DNA of 64,000 nucleotides from NCBI GenBank assembly GCA_037974665.1, contig CM075777.1, forward strand, positions 13,353,001-13,417,000, given 5' to 3'. Each line of letters starts with the position of its first letter. The stretch's first letter is position 1. Below the pieces are notes generated by a model. It did not search any database, was not told the origin of the DNA, and worked only from the letters and a program-made list of their open reading frames with translations. This document shows positions 23,481 through 35,776 of the stretch, piece after piece. The stretch is from Ehretia macrophylla. Its lineage: Eukaryota > Streptophyta > Magnoliopsida > Boraginales > Ehretiaceae. The translations under genes and the position numbers were made by a program.

Positions 23481-24960
23481 AAGGGATTACTATTTGCTAC
23501 TACACAAGTTCAATCGACCTTGTTCTTCGAATTACGGGAGGTTCAACAGAAAGACCAACAGTTTCAGAAGATTAAGGAAAGCAACACAGATTTCAAGTTT
23601 CACGATGATCGTATTTAGAGGTTTAGGGGTCGGATATGTGTCCCTAATGATCCAGAGTTGAAAAAGAAGATTCTTGGAGAAGCTCATAACTCAAGATATA
23701 CTATTCACCCCGGCGGAACAAAGATGTACTGGGATTTGAAGCAACACTATTGGTGGAATAACATGAAGTGAGAGATTGCAGAGTTTGTGGCACGGTGTTT
23801 AACTTGTTAGAGAGTCAAAGCAGAACATCAAAGACCGGCAGGTTTACTTCAACCATTAGAAATTCCCCGATGGAAATGGGAACATATAACTATGGATTTG
23901 GTCATGGACCTGCCCAGGTCACAAAAGGGTCATGACGCCGTTTGGGTCATAGTGGATAGATTGATTAAGTCAGCGCACTTCTTACCGATGAACAAGGAGG
24001 ATAGTCCTGAGAAATTGGGAGATATGTATATGGCGGATATTGTAAGGTTGCACGGGTTGCCTGTGAGTATTGTATCGGATAGGGACCCTCGTTTTACTTC
24101 TCGATTTTGGAAGAGATTACAAGAAGCTTTGGGGACGAAGTTGAGTTTTAGTACAGCTTATCACCCTCAGACTGATGGACAATCTGAGAGAACTATTCAG
24201 ATTCTGGAGGATATGCTGAGGGCGTGTGTTCTAGATTTCTTAAAAGGTTGGGAGAAGTATTTGCCTCTAGCGGAGTTCGCTTATAATAATAGCTATCAGG
24301 CCACTATCAGGATGGCCCCATTTGAGGCATTGTATGGACGTAAGTGTCGATCCCCAATTTACTGGAATAAAGTAGGTGAGACGAAGACTTTTGACCCGAC
24401 CCTACTACCAGAACTTATGAAGATTGTTCATAATGTCTACCTCATTCGGAAACGGATACTTACCGCCCAAAACAGGCAGAAAAGTTATGCAGACCGACGG
24501 AGACGGAATTTAGAGTTTGAGGTCGGCGACAAGGTATTCTTGAAATTATAACCTCGGAGGGGACTGATTAAACATGGCAAGGGTGGAAAGTTGAGCCCGA
24601 GGTTTGTAGGACCATTTGAAATAGTTGAAAAGGTTGGAAAATTGGCGTATCGCCTGGAACTACCCCAAAACCTCAACAATATTCATGACGTCTTTCATGT
24701 TTCAATGCTACGGCAGTATCACCCTGACCCATCACACATTTTGGAGCCAGAGCCGTTGTAGTTTCGGGAGAACTTGTCTTATGAAGAAAAGCCTATTCAA
24801 ATTCTAGACGAACAAGATTGGGAATTGCGCAACAAGTCGATACCGATGGTGAAAGTGCTGTGGGACTACCACGGAGTCGAAGAAGCAACGTGGGAAAGGC
24901 GATACCAGATGGGCAGCAGTATCTGGCATTATTTCAAAGGTAATATTGAATTTCAGGACG
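23481..24960 (+). pseudogene. E2 integrase with chromodomain
   Basis: Zinc-binding HHCC region near 23680-23830 (HNSRYTIHPGG, then the Cys pair near CLTC). The core has all three catalytic positions: MDLVMDLP near 23895, [12 protein letters not shown] near 24077, and [10 protein letters not shown] near 24175. The C-terminal part has the HVSMLRQYHPDP motif and a chromodomain (YEEKPIQILD near 24780, VKVLWDYHGVEEATWERR near 24850), which in the family steers insertion toward marked heterochromatin. Breaks: stops near 23478, 23619, 23769, 23808, 24549 and 24760. Several fit C-to-T changes at CAG or CGA. Confidence 0.88.
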
Positions 24961-24968
24961 AAATTCCT

Positions 24969-24983
24969 TTAAGGAGGGGAGGA
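24969..24983 (+). other. E2 polypurine tract
   Basis: AAGGAGGGGAGGA directly precedes the 3' LTR start TGTGAGGC. E3 has the same tract on minus at 31201-31213. Confidence 0.9.
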
Positions 24984-26070
24984 TGTGAGGCTCGATCTCG
25001 ATTTGCGTGCGATACCTCGTTTTGTGTACCCTAAACTTGTATTACGTGCCTTGACCTAGGTTTAAGAGTCGTGTCTCGATTTACGTGCCTTGTATTGAAT
25101 TACGTGCATTCGTTTAGAGTTGCGTGCATTTACTTAGAATACGTGCATTCATCTCGTAGTTCGTGTCTTACCTCGTAGTGTGTGCCCAAGACCTAGGAAA
25201 ACATGCCTACACGCTAATCAAGAAAGCATCCTACATGAAGCACTAGAATAATCCTACAAACTCCACTAACTATATTTTAATCCTAAGTCAATGCACTAGA
25301 AGACAAAATTTCACTAGGCACTAAACATTCTTATTCTTTATTCTTTATTCCTTTTGCAAAACCTAGGCACCTAAAATACCACATCAACCTCCAATAAAAT
25401 AAAGCTCAAAACATGACAAAAAATTCAGAATTGAACCTTACCTTGGCCGACCATGTGAAGACCTTTGACATGCTTTGCAATTTCAAAATCAAACCTAAAT
25501 ATTCTATGACACAATGCATTAAAAAATGACCTAACATCCTACCCAATGCCTCTCATTCTCGGCCCACTCAAATTCCCATGCTAAAGACAATTCAAAATGC
25601 TTCAAAAGACAACACAAAATCAGAATTTTAGTAGCTCAAGGCCGACCACATACACCAACATTCTATTTCTTTCTCTCATGCTTTCATTCTCTCATTTTCT
25701 CTCTATCTCTCGTCCAAGGCTTCATCCTTAAGCTCCATAGCTCTAGCTCATCTTCTAAGGTTCTCCTAGGCACTCAAGGACTCTAAGAAACTCGTCCATA
25801 GCAGCCCAAGCAAGCAAGAAGTAAGAAAAAAATGCATGCAAGCTCATAGAACTCTTCATTTCGGCCCTAGGTATGTTTGATAGCTTTTATTTCATTTTCT
25901 TTTGTTCTAACCACATGCACATACTAAGAACATGATAACTAAGCTAGGAATTAAAAGAACCACAAGCTATCTCTCGGCCAAGCAAGGAAAGAAGGCCTTT
26001 TTGTGCATCTTCAAGAGCATTGTGCATCTTCATCTATTATCTTGCTAAGGTGAGGGTTAATCTCTTTTAA
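24984..26070 (+). repeat. E2 3' LTR, truncated
   Basis: Matches 16586 to about 17660 of the 5' LTR with scattered differences, including a missing ACTATAG-like block near 25223. Similarity ends at CTCTTTTAAA near 26070, so about 2.5 kb is missing. Confidence 0.9.
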
Positions 26071-26234
26071 AAAAAATTTTGTAGCCAAAATGGCTATGGA
26101 TAGACGATAGAAAAATAAAGTCTGTAGCCTTTCCATGGCCAAATTAGATGCGGTGAATTGGCGACAAACAATTGCGATGGATTAGCGACGGATAATAATT
26201 TTAATTTTAAAAAATAAATGAATAATAATAATAT

Positions 26235-26272
26235 GTAGCCAATCCGTAGCAAATTAGCTACGGATTGGCTAC
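26235..26272. repeat. Perfect 16-bp stem hairpin
   Basis: GTAGCCAATCCGTAGC (26235-26250), loop AAATTA, then its exact reverse complement (26257-26272). The clearest member of the local hairpin family. Confidence 0.95.
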
Positions 26273-26572
26273 GGACAATGTATGTTATTAAAAGAAAAAT
26301 TAAAATATAAAAGTCCATAAGCAATCCGTAGCTAATTTGCTACAAAATAACGAAGGCAGTTTTAATTAAATAGTGCTAAAGTATTAATATTATAGAATAA
26401 ATAAATATGAAGGTCTGTAGCCAATCCGTGACCATGGGTTACGGATTGGCTATAGACAAGTTGAAGTCCGTAGCCAATCTGTAGCAACGGGCTACGGAAT
26501 GGCTATTGACTTCTACGTGTTCGTAGCCAATCCGTGTTCATGATCGTAGCCCATGGACATGGATTGGCTACA

Positions 26573-27317
26573 GACCTTTGAACAAAATCAATTAGATAGA
26601 TTTTAATGTTAACTATAGAAGTGTGATTCGACCTACGACGCAGAAAAATGTCACATGACTTGCAAGGTTTCAAAATAAAAATAAAATTGGTCCGTATTTC
26701 ATTACCATGTGTATTTTTATAGAAAAATATTATAGAAATTGATTAATAATTTAAATCAAACTTAATAAGTTTTCGTTAAACATTGCGTTAATATTAATTA
26801 ATATTTAATCTAGTAGTTTAAAAAGTTTCAAATTTGGTTTGAACTTCATAGACATTAACAATCAGAAGATATTAACGCGTTTTGATATGTTTTTCCTATT
26901 TATTGTCAAGTTAAACATAGATTATAATGAAGGTCCGTAGCCAATCCGACGGACCTTTATACAAAATCAAAGTAGATGTCTTTTAATGTTAACTATAGAA
27001 GTGCGATTCGACCTACAATGGAGGAAAATGTCACGTGACTTGCAAGGTATATGAAAAAAATAAACGTTGTCCATATTTAGTTACCATGCATATTTTTATA
27101 AAAAAAATCTCATAGGAATTGATTAACCGTTTAAATCAAAGTTAACATATTTTCGTTAAACATTGCGTTAATGTTAATTAACGTTGAATCTAGTAGTTTA
27201 AAAACTCTCACATTTGGTTTGAAATTCATAAATAATAAAAATATGAATATATTTACATGTTTTTATACGTTTTTACTATTTATTAACAAGTTAAATATAG
27301 ATAGTATTGGAGGTGCC
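26573..27317. repeat. Tandem duplication of about 0.38 kb
   Basis: Copy A (26573 to about 26951) and copy B (26952 to about 27317) align along their length. Shared words include AATGTTAACTATAGAAGTG, TGTCAC(A/G)TGACTTGCAAGG, and TTCGTTAAACATTGCGTTAA. Many substitutions separate them, so the duplication is not recent. Confidence 0.85.
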
Positions 27318-27560
27318 AGCTGACCGGCGCCCATCTTCTAGCGGGGGCTACGGAATAGCCACAGCCATTCCGTGCGGCCATTCTGTAGCCCAGTTTTACT
27401 TTGGCTACGGATGGTCGTAACTATTTTGTCCCCCGTTTTTAATTTGCTACATCGCCCGCATTTTTTTTTCACCTTCAACTACGAAAAGTTTTCAAATTTT
27501 TTCATTTCCCTCTACTCTTTTTTTTCCTTTTACGAAATTTTCACTCTTCTCTCTCTCTAA

Positions 27561-27641
27561 GTCACTACAACCACCGAGTGCACCATCACCTCCACCACCA
27601 CCACCAAGGGCATTATCAACACTACCAAGGGGACCACCACC
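27561..27641. repeat. CCA/GGT-rich minisatellite, left of E3
   Basis: Degenerate CCACCA-type sequence interrupted by E3 and resumed at 39508. On minus it reads mostly as Gly codons with Ser, Asp, Ala and Leu, in one frame without stops, and could be a remnant of a glycine-rich protein gene. Simple-sequence origin is equally possible. Confidence 0.55.
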
Positions 27642-27646
27642 ACCAC
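27642..27646. repeat. Probable E3 target duplication, left (ACCAC)
   Basis: ACCAC abuts the left LTR and matches 39503-39507 beyond the right LTR. It is weak evidence because the surroundings are CCA-rich. Confidence 0.5.
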
Positions 27647-30600
27647 TGTTACACCCCAACCCGACCTATAGAGGCTAGACTAGGGTGTGATCTAATCATT
27701 CTCGTTATTTTATGACTATAACCGATTGACGAAAGTTAAAGCTTATCCGTTAGACTAGAACTCCAAAAGTTTTTCAAAAAACCAGCAACATGACGGTTGT
27801 ATTTAGGACCTTTGGTTTGACCTAATTTTCTAGAACACCTTAAAATTTCCAATGTTTAATCCGATTCCAAATAAAGATTCCTATTTTTTCATCAACCGAT
27901 ATGCCTACTATTTTATCTGGAAAATCTCGTTTGATTAACAAGCTTAGCATGATAACTATGTCCCGTTTACTTGTCAATTCTTGTTACACAAGTACCTGTT
28001 AACCTTTAGCCTATGAGTGAGTACCTAGTTAAGATTAGATAGAGTCATCTTATTTGATTTTTCACCAAGTGGTTCAAATGCCTATGATAGTTACTAAATC
28101 AAGATAGTGATAGCAAATAACCAAATAGAGAGTTTGTCTGGTTATAAACAATACAAGCCAAAATTAGACCCCAAATTACAACGGGGGTCATTTACAACAA
28201 CATCGGAAATAGTCTTCAAAACAAACATAACGTTCATAAAACAACCACAGTCAAGCAAGGCACATAAGACACGTAATCACTCCAAGGAATCATCGACAGA
28301 CACATTCTCCTCGGGTACCTGTTCCAAATCTGCTTCACATGTGATGATAAAAGAGGGTGAGTCCTTATGAACTCATTGATAGGAAAAAGTGATAACGTTT
28401 TGAAACTTTTTTTCGGTTAATCTTATGAAAACTCCTTTGGAAACATGTCATATAAAATAAGTAAGTTCATAACATAACAAAAATACAAATGAACACATTT
28501 ACCCGTCTTTCCTCTCCGAGGTCCTCTAGGAACCAAACGAGAATACTTAAACACATAGTAAAAGGATACGGTGAGCTTTTGCTCCCAAGTTCATTTTCAA
28601 TAACCAATGTTGTAGTCGACATCCATCATCCACTTATCACTCCAACGGGTATACTCCGGATGTACACTAAACCTACGACCGAACTCTCTGAGGAAGTCTA
28701 GCCCCCAAGCGAGAGAGGGAATTAGACCATGGTAGTCACGGTAGCACCGGCAAGCCCAATGCCGCCTGACGTGTATGAAATGCTACCATGCCATAATGAA
28801 AGGTTGCAACCTTGTATGCAATGCACAATCATGCCATTTAACATTTCACATTAGGAGGTCAATAAAGTAGGTTGCCTCCGAGAAATTATAAGATCACATA
28901 TTGACAAGTAAACATACGAGGCACGCTTTGGCATGTAAATTCACTTTGTAAAACACTTAGAAGTATATGAACATTTAACATGCAGCCAAGTAACACATAT
29001 AAAACAAGTCATATAACTCATTTTGGGTTCACATATCAAGTGTTGAGATCATACAAGCATGCTACGACACTTACACAAGACCGGGTGCAATAATAGTTCA
29101 CTTATCAACATGCAATCATCGAGAATCATGCTTAAAGCTATAAAGACAATTCCGGGCAGCCTATTAACATTCCTCAACATCAATTATAAGTAGACATGAA
29201 TGGTTTGGGACTTGGGAACCTCCGTAGCCATTAGGGTTTACAAGGGACGTGCTCGGGTGTCGGTTTTGTTTGCTAAGAACCACAAAAGGTACTTAAGCCA
29301 TTTCTTACATACTTAAGGATTATTGGGCAGCCTACTAACTACTCAAATGAACTCAATTAACCATAGGATAATCACTTAACAAGTATTCATAAGCAATAGG
29401 GCCTCAATTTCGTGCTTACACATATGATTAAGCAACAATTCGTCATATAATGAACCAAAGCCATGCATCAACCAATTTAAGCAGCCTCAACCAACCAAAA
29501 CAGCCTACACAACTTCTAATTTCCACAATTCCAAGTATTCAATACCTCAAGTAAAATTACAATATGATTTAAAGCATATTACTAAGCAAAAATCCCACTG
29601 CAATAGTCTGGTTTTCCTCATTCGTTTAGCCAAGAAAATATCCTCCAAATTCAGTGAATCAAATTTCAAATTGAAGCTTAATTAGTGCTTTAAATCTAGA
29701 AACAAACCTCGCTACATTCCGAGTTCGGACTTAGGAGTTATGACCAAAACCGTGAGACTATGCAAAACTGTCCAGTTTCATACACATTTCGATATTTTCC
29801 ATTTTTGAGGGTCCTAAACTCAACATTATCCTTAGCCTATTTCTTCAGGATATGTTCAGAGCTGAAAAATATAGTGACCTACCAAATTTCATGCATTTGT
29901 AACATCTTTTGCTAGGCAAAAACATTTCGTTCTACAAGGTTAGAAAGCTGCCAGAAAAACGTTTCTTCATATCTCAAAGTTCTAGCAATTTTCAAGCTAT
30001 GCAAGAGTAGATAGGCCCATATAAACACATATACATGAACTTCAAAGGTAAATATAGCCATATGAGAGCATGAATGCAAGTTTTGAAAGCATTTGAAAAG
30101 ATTTAACCCTTACCTTAGCAACTTGATGAATGAAATTGCAAGAAATGCTCTTGAATGGCACGGAAAGCCCTTTTTCCTTGCTTTGGCCGAGTGGTAGTTT
30201 GATTTTCCTTAAATCCTAGCCTAGTTAGCAAGTGTTGAGGGTGTGCATGTGTTCAAAACCAAAATAAATGGAAGAGAACTCTTAAAACTTACCTATGGCC
30301 GAAATTAGTAAGCTTAGGAGCTTTCTGTGAGCTTCTTGCTTGGTTTCCTTGTTTGGCCGAGTTCTTGAGAGCCTTATGGAGTCCTAGAGAGCAAGCTTGA
30401 GGTCTTGGAAGCTCAAGATAGAGCCATGGCCGAAATGGAGAGAGAGTGAGAGAGTTTGAGAGGAAAAAATGAAATTTGTGAATGTTGCATGTGTGTGTCG
30501 GCCTTGGGGCTTTGCAAGGCTGAATTTTTGTGTCATCTGGGCATTTTTTGAATTGTTTTGGCATGTATATTGACAGGGCCGAGAAAGGGAGCTTAGGTGT

Positions 30601-31200
30601 TAGCAAAATTGTGCATTGGTGTAAGGAAAAGGCATGACAATGTGTAAGGTTTTGTCTAGGCATGCATAGATTAAATATTTTGTTCAAATCTTGTTCAAAT
30701 AGCCCTTGGTTTGGCCGTCCATATGATGATCCAAATCTGAATTTTGAGTTTTGTTTTAAGCTTAATTTATTGTAGGTTAAGTGTATTTTATTGTCTAGTA
30801 GTTTGTGTTGTAAGAGAATGTTGGAATTTAGGGAATCTTGGTAGAATAAAATATAGGAATGTTGAGATAGTTTAATATTATTTTAGTGTTGGTGAAGTTT
30901 GTAGGATTTCTTTATTGTCTAGTGCTTTGTGTAGGAATCTTTATTGATTAGCGTGCAAGTATGCTTTCCTAAGTCTAGGGCACGCTTTACGAGGTAAGGT
31001 ACAAATTTCAAGACAAATGCATGGATTCTAAAGTATATACACGCAACCTTAAGTGAATGCACGTAAACCAATGCAAGGCACGTAATTCAATGCAATGCAC
31101 GTAATTCAAGGCATAATTCTATATATAGGTTAAGGCATACAGTTCACGATTAGGGCACACGAATCGAGGAATCACACGTAAATCGAGGTCGGGCCTCACA
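27647..31200 (-). repeat. E3 3' LTR (left copy)
   Basis: 3,554 bp. On plus it begins TGTTACACCCCAACCC and ends GGGCCTCACA, i.e. TGTGAGG...TGTAACA on minus, with intact TG..CA ends. A TGAGT/ACTCA stem-loop lies at 28358-28375. Confidence 0.93.
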
Positions 31201-31213
31201 TCCTCCCCTCCTT
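31201..31213 (-). other. E3 polypurine tract
   Basis: On minus AAGGAGGGGAGGA directly before the 3' LTR, identical to the E2 tract. Confidence 0.9.
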
Positions 31214-31282
31214 AAAAGAATTTCATCCCGAAATTCAATATTACCTTTGGAATAATGTCGGATATTGTTGCTCCATGTGGTC

Positions 31283-32776
31283 TCACCTTTCCCACATTGC
31301 TTCTTCAACTCCATGGTGATCCCACAACACTTTTACCATCGGTATAGACTTGTTGTGCAACTCCCGATCTTGCTGGTCTAGGATCTGAATAAGCTTTTCT
31401 TCATAAGACAAGTTCTCCCGAAGCTGCAATGGTTCTGGCTCCAAGATGTGCGATGGGTCAGGGTGATACTTCTGTAGCATTGAGACATGGAAGACATCAT
31501 GAATATTGGAGAGGTTTTGGGGTAGTTCCAGGCGATATGCCAATTTGCCAATCTTTTTGACTATCTCAAATGGTCCTACAAACCTCGGGCTCAAGTTTCC
31601 ACCCTTACCATGTTTGATCAATCCCCTCCGAGGTGATAACTTCAAGAATACCTTATCATCAACCTCAAATTCCAATTTCTGTCTCTGTCGGTCTGCATAA
31701 CTTTTCTGCCTGCTTTGGGCGGTAAGCATTCATTTCCGGATGAGGTGGACATTTTTAACAGTTTTCATAAGTTCAGGTAGAAAGGTCGGGTCAAAAGTCT
31801 TTGTCTTATCTACTTCATCCCAGAATATTGGGGATCGACACTTACATCCATACAATGCCTCATATGGGGCCATCCCGATAGTGGCCTGATAGCTGTTATT
31901 ATAAGCGAACTTCGCTAGAGGCAGATACTTCTCCCAACCTTTTCCGAAGTCTAGAACACACGCCCTCAACATATCTTCCAAAATTTGAATAGTTCTCTCA
32001 TATTGTCCATCCGTCTGAGGGTGATAAGCTGTACTGAAACTCAACTTCGTCCCCAAAGCTTCTTGTAATCTCTTCCAAAATCGGGAAGTAAAACGAGGAT
32101 CCCTATCCGACACAATGCTTACAGGCATCCCATGTAGCTTTACAATGTCCGCTACATACATATCTCCTAGTTTCTCAGGGCTATCCTCCTTGTTCATCGG
32201 TAAGAAGTATGTTGTCTTAGTCAATCTGTCCACTACGACCCAAATGGCATCATGACCCTTTTGTGACCTGGGCAGGTCCATGACAAAGTCCATAGTTATG
32301 TGTTCCTATTTCCATTGGGGAATTTCCAACGGCTGAAGTAAACCTGCCGGTCGTTGATGTTCTGCCTTGACCCTCTGACAAGTCAAACACCGTGCCACAA
32401 ACTCTGTAATCTCTCTTTTCATGTTATTCCACCAATAGTGTTGCTTCAAATCCCGGTACATCTTTTTCCCGCCGGGGTGTATAGTGTATCTTGAGTTATG
32501 GGCTTCTTCAATAATCTTTCTTTTCAACTCTAGGTCATTAGGAACACAAATTCGACCCTTGAATTTTCAAATACCATCATCATGAAACTTGTAATCTGTG
32601 TCGCCTTCCTTAATCTTCTGGAACTGCTGATCCTTCTGTTGGGCCTCTCGTATCTCGAACAACAAGGTCGATTGAACTTGTGTAGTGGCAAATAGTATCC
32701 CTTTTTGGGTCAATTTTGGTTTCCACATAAATGCTTCTTCTAACATTTCCCGCACCTTAACCTCCAATTTTGCCAT
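31283..32776 (-). pseudogene. E3 integrase with chromodomain
   Basis: On minus: linker (32776-32567), HHCC region with HNSRYTIHPGG and [14 protein letters not shown] (about 32500-32320), core with MDFVMDLP near 32293, [12 protein letters not shown] near 32110, and [10 protein letters not shown] near 32010, then KVFLKLSPRRGL and HVSMLQKYHPDP. The chromodomain (YEEKLIQILD, VKVLWDHHGVEEAMWER) is near 31420-31283. All three catalytic residues are present. Stops lie at 32567, 32306 and 31730 (TGA at an expected Arg), and the last frame ends at 31283. Better preserved than E2. Confidence 0.9.
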
Positions 32777-32785
32777 GCTCGCCTT

Positions 32786-34081
32786 TCAACTTAAGCCATC
32801 CGCTACCATATTCGCTTTATCAGGCACGTAATTGATTGTGCAGTTATAATCATCCAAGAGCTCCATCCACTGTCTTTGCCTCATGTTCAATTCTTTTTGT
32901 GAGAACAAGTACTTCAAGCTTTTATGATCCGTAAACACGTCAAACTTGTTACCCCACAAATAGTGCCTCCATTTCTTTAGTTCAAACACGATAACTGCTA
33001 ATTCCAAATCATGTGTTAGGTAATTCAATTCATATGGCTTTGGCTTCCTAGAGGCATATGCAATCACTCTACCATTCTGCATCAATACACAACCCAGTCC
33101 TTCCTTAGAAGCATCGCTATAGTTTACAAAGCCTTGACTTCCTTCAGGTAATGCAAGAACAGGCACAGTAGTCAATCTTGTCTTCAACTCCTGAAAGCTA
33201 TTCTCACACTTGTCATCCTACACGAACTTTGTTTTCTTCTGAGTGAGTTTTGTAAGTGGTCCGACCATCTTTGAGAAATCCTTCACGAACCTCCGATAAT
33301 AGCCGGCTAAACCAAGAAAACTTCGAACCTCCGTAACATTTTCCGGCTTCTTCCAAGACATCACTGCTTCTATCTTTGTTGGGTCCACAGCTATACCTTC
33401 TTGGGATATGATGTGCCCCAAGAATGCAATCTGCCACAACCAAAATTCATATTTGCTAAACTTTGCATACAATTGATGCTCCCGAAGTTTTTGCAATACC
33501 AATCGCAGATGTTGTTCATGCTCGGCGTTGGACTTTGAATATACCAAAATATCGTCAATAAAGATCACCACAAATTGGTCCAAGTAGGGTTGAAACACCC
33601 TATGCATTAAGTCCATAAAAGCTGTAAGGGCATTAGTTAGCCTAAATGGCATTACCACAAACTCATAGTACCCATATCTCGTCCTGAAAGCCGATTTAGG
33701 AATATCCTCCTTTTTGATCCGCAGCTGATAATACCCTTGTCTCAAATCGAGCTTTGAATACACTTTAGATCCTTGAAGTTGGTCAAACAACTCATCGATC
33801 AGTGGAAGTGGATATTTATTCTTGACAGTCACTTGGTTTAATCCTCTGTAATCGATGCATAATCTTAACGTTCCGTCTTTCTTCTTTATAAATAGGACTG
33901 GTGCACCCCACGGAGAAGAACTAGGTTGAACAAACCCTTTCTTCAATAATCCCTGCAACTGGTCCTTCAATTCTTGTAGCTTGGCTGGTGCCATACGATA
34001 GGGAGCTCTAGATATCGGCTGTGTACTAGGCAGTAATTCTATTACAAACTCGATCTCCCAATCCGGAGGCAATCCGAGCAA
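32786..34081 (-). pseudogene. E3 reverse transcriptase and RNase H
   Basis: A 287-codon open frame (34081-33218) covers the RT core: [46 protein letters not shown] near 33555, [10 protein letters not shown]. It ends in TAG where the family has Trp. RNase H continues in the same reading (33187-32786) with [29 protein letters not shown] and the ADGLS end. The first RNase H Asp and the DHKSL Asp are kept. Confidence 0.9.
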
Positions 34082-34640
34082 TTCTTATGGAAACACATCG
34101 GTATATTCTTTAATCACCGGCATCTCCTCTAACTTAGCTTTGTCCGATGACTTATTGATGAGGTAAGCTAAGTATCTGCTACACCCTTTTCTCATGGACT
34201 TCACTACTTTCGTGGATGAAATGACGAACTCTCAGTGAAATCCTTTCGACCCATTGCCTCCAATGTTGGTTGGCCAGGTATTTGGAATGTTACAATCTTC
34301 GTCCGGCAATCCAGTTGGGCATGATGCTTTGCCAACCAGTCCATCCCTAAGATGACTTCATAGTCTCGAAAGGGTAACACTATAGGATTGGCCGAGAATT
34401 CCCGATCCTTAATTTGAATTTTACATGTTTTATAAGTTGAGCTAGTAACGAGTTTAGAACCCATCGGAGTACTGACTTCTACTTTGTAAGGCAAACGTTC
34501 AACTTGTAATTTCACACGTTGCACACATAAGGGAGTAATAAATGAATAAGTAGCACCCGGATCAATTAGTACCCTAACAAGTTGATTCAGTATCAAGAAT
34601 GTACCTTCAACAACAGTAGTCTCCTCAGGAAGCTCCTCGC
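34082..34640 (-). pseudogene. E3 aspartic protease region
   Basis: Protease segment with LIDPGATYSFITPLC near 34565 and VILGMDWLAKHHAQLD near 34350. An indel near 34215 and a TAA near 34085 separate it from RT. The DPGA active-site form is the same as in E2. Confidence 0.85.
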
Positions 34641-35776
34641 ACTCAATAGCATAAGCTCGGGCAGGAACTCTAGGAACTGGAGTCTTGCCTCTACCAGCTG
34701 GTTTATTCTAATTTTGACCTCCCTGCCATTTAGAGCAATCCTTAACCTGATGTTGATCACTGCCACACTGCACACATGTCCCAACTTCTTCCAGCACTGG
34801 GCCTCAGCGTGACCCTTGTTGTTATAATAAGAATAGGTGACAGCCTGAGTAGCGAGTGAACTACCTGTGGAACCACGGGTGGAAGAGGCTGATGGTGCCT
34901 TTGACGGGCCACGGTTGTTGACTGGTCTATTCTGGCTTTGGCCCTGACTGCGACTCTGAGTCTGGAAATTCCTCTGTTGTCCTTGAGGCTGGTAGGGTTT
35001 CTTGTTCAACTTACTCGAATTGGCTCTATCAAGTTTTCTCTTCTTAACTCGGGAAGCAGCAGCAAGGAGAGCAGAATATGTAGTAAAGTCATGTGAAGCC
35101 AAGTGATCTTGAATTTCTGGCCTCAACCCATTCATAAATTTCCACATCTTCGCCTTAGGGGTACTGACCATGTACTGTGCATAGCGGGACAGTTTGTTGA
35201 AGCGAGCCTCATATTGAGCCACTGTCATGTTACCCTAGCTCAAGGTCATAAACTCTTCAATCTGCCTCTGTCTTGAAACCGCAGGTATGTATTTCTCCTT
35301 GAAAGCCTTAACGAAATTACTCCACAAGCGAGGTGTATGATCAGTTTCTCAAAGTGCCTCCACAGTGTACCACCAATGCTCAGCATCCCCGTGTAACAAA
35401 AACACAAAAACTCGATCTTTTCGTCGTCAGTATAGTCAAGTGGCCTATAAATCCTTTCGATCTCAGACAACCAAACCTTTGCCTTTTCATCATTACTTTC
35501 CCCATAGAACTTGGACATGTGGAAATCAAGGAACTCTCGCATTCTACTATTTTTCCTGTTGTTACCACCATTCATGTTGTTGTTACCACCAGCTCCGTAG
35601 TTGTTGTTATTATTTGCTGCTTCACGTGCTTCCTGTTGTTCCATCACTCGCGACACCCGATCTATAGCACTCGCCATCAAGTTAAACATAGCCATGCCTG
35701 GATTAGTTTGGTGACCATCTCTTGCTTCTTGAGGTTCTTCGTCCCTATTGGTATTACGGGTACTAGGGCCAGCCAT
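34593..35776 (-). pseudogene. E3 gag
   Basis: ATG at 35776 with the same MAGPSTRNTNR start as E2. Asn/Gly-rich N-terminus, then gag domain residues MREFLDFHMSKFYGE and LDYTDDEKIEF. A frameshift follows near 35400; the conserved HGDAEHWW motif lies in the next frame, with TGA near 35350 and TAG near 35237. The frame resumes 35228-34593 (MTVAQYEARFNKLSRYAQ, NGLRPEIQDHLASHDFTTY). The first zinc knuckle is damaged, and the second (CVQCGSDQHQVKDC) is out of frame. Confidence 0.88.

Larger units (their letters stand above)
16586..26070 (+). mobile_element. E2: Tekay/Del-like chromovirus (Ty3), 3' truncated
   Basis: Plus-strand Ty3 element: 3.56-kb 5' LTR, tRNA-Met PBS, gag with zinc knuckles, protease, RT, RNase H, integrase and a C-terminal chromodomain, PPT, and the first 1,087 bp of the 3' LTR. 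The 3' LTR stops near 26070, where hairpin-rich DNA begins. Long LTRs, Met-type PBS and chromodomain point to the Tekay/Del clade. Many nonsense codons and one or more frameshifts make it defective. The target duplication cannot be scored because the right end is gone. Gag-pol is closely related to E3 in the opposite orientation. Confidence 0.93.
26071..27560. mobile_element. Hairpin-rich DNA-transposon-like segment
   Basis: Starts where the E2 3' LTR is cut. It is dominated by repeated GTAGCCAATCCGTAGC and its inverse, arranged as hairpins (26235-26272, 26419-26455, 26467-26512, 26524-26576, 27343-27400) in AT-rich DNA. GCGACGGAT-like words near 26160-26200 resemble subterminal repeats of plant CACTA elements, and CACTACAA occurs at 27564. 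No transposase and no convincing terminal inverted repeats are visible, so the superfamily call is tentative. Confidence 0.45.

Noticed and set aside
26235..27400. CRISPR-like or regulatory repeat array
   Set aside because: The repeats are inverted and irregularly spaced in plant DNA, not direct repeats with uniform spacers.
28107..28370. 87-codon plus-strand frame, repeated at 36440-36703
   Set aside because: It lies inside both E3 LTRs, which explains its duplication. No domain, and no equivalent frame was noticed in the E2 LTR.
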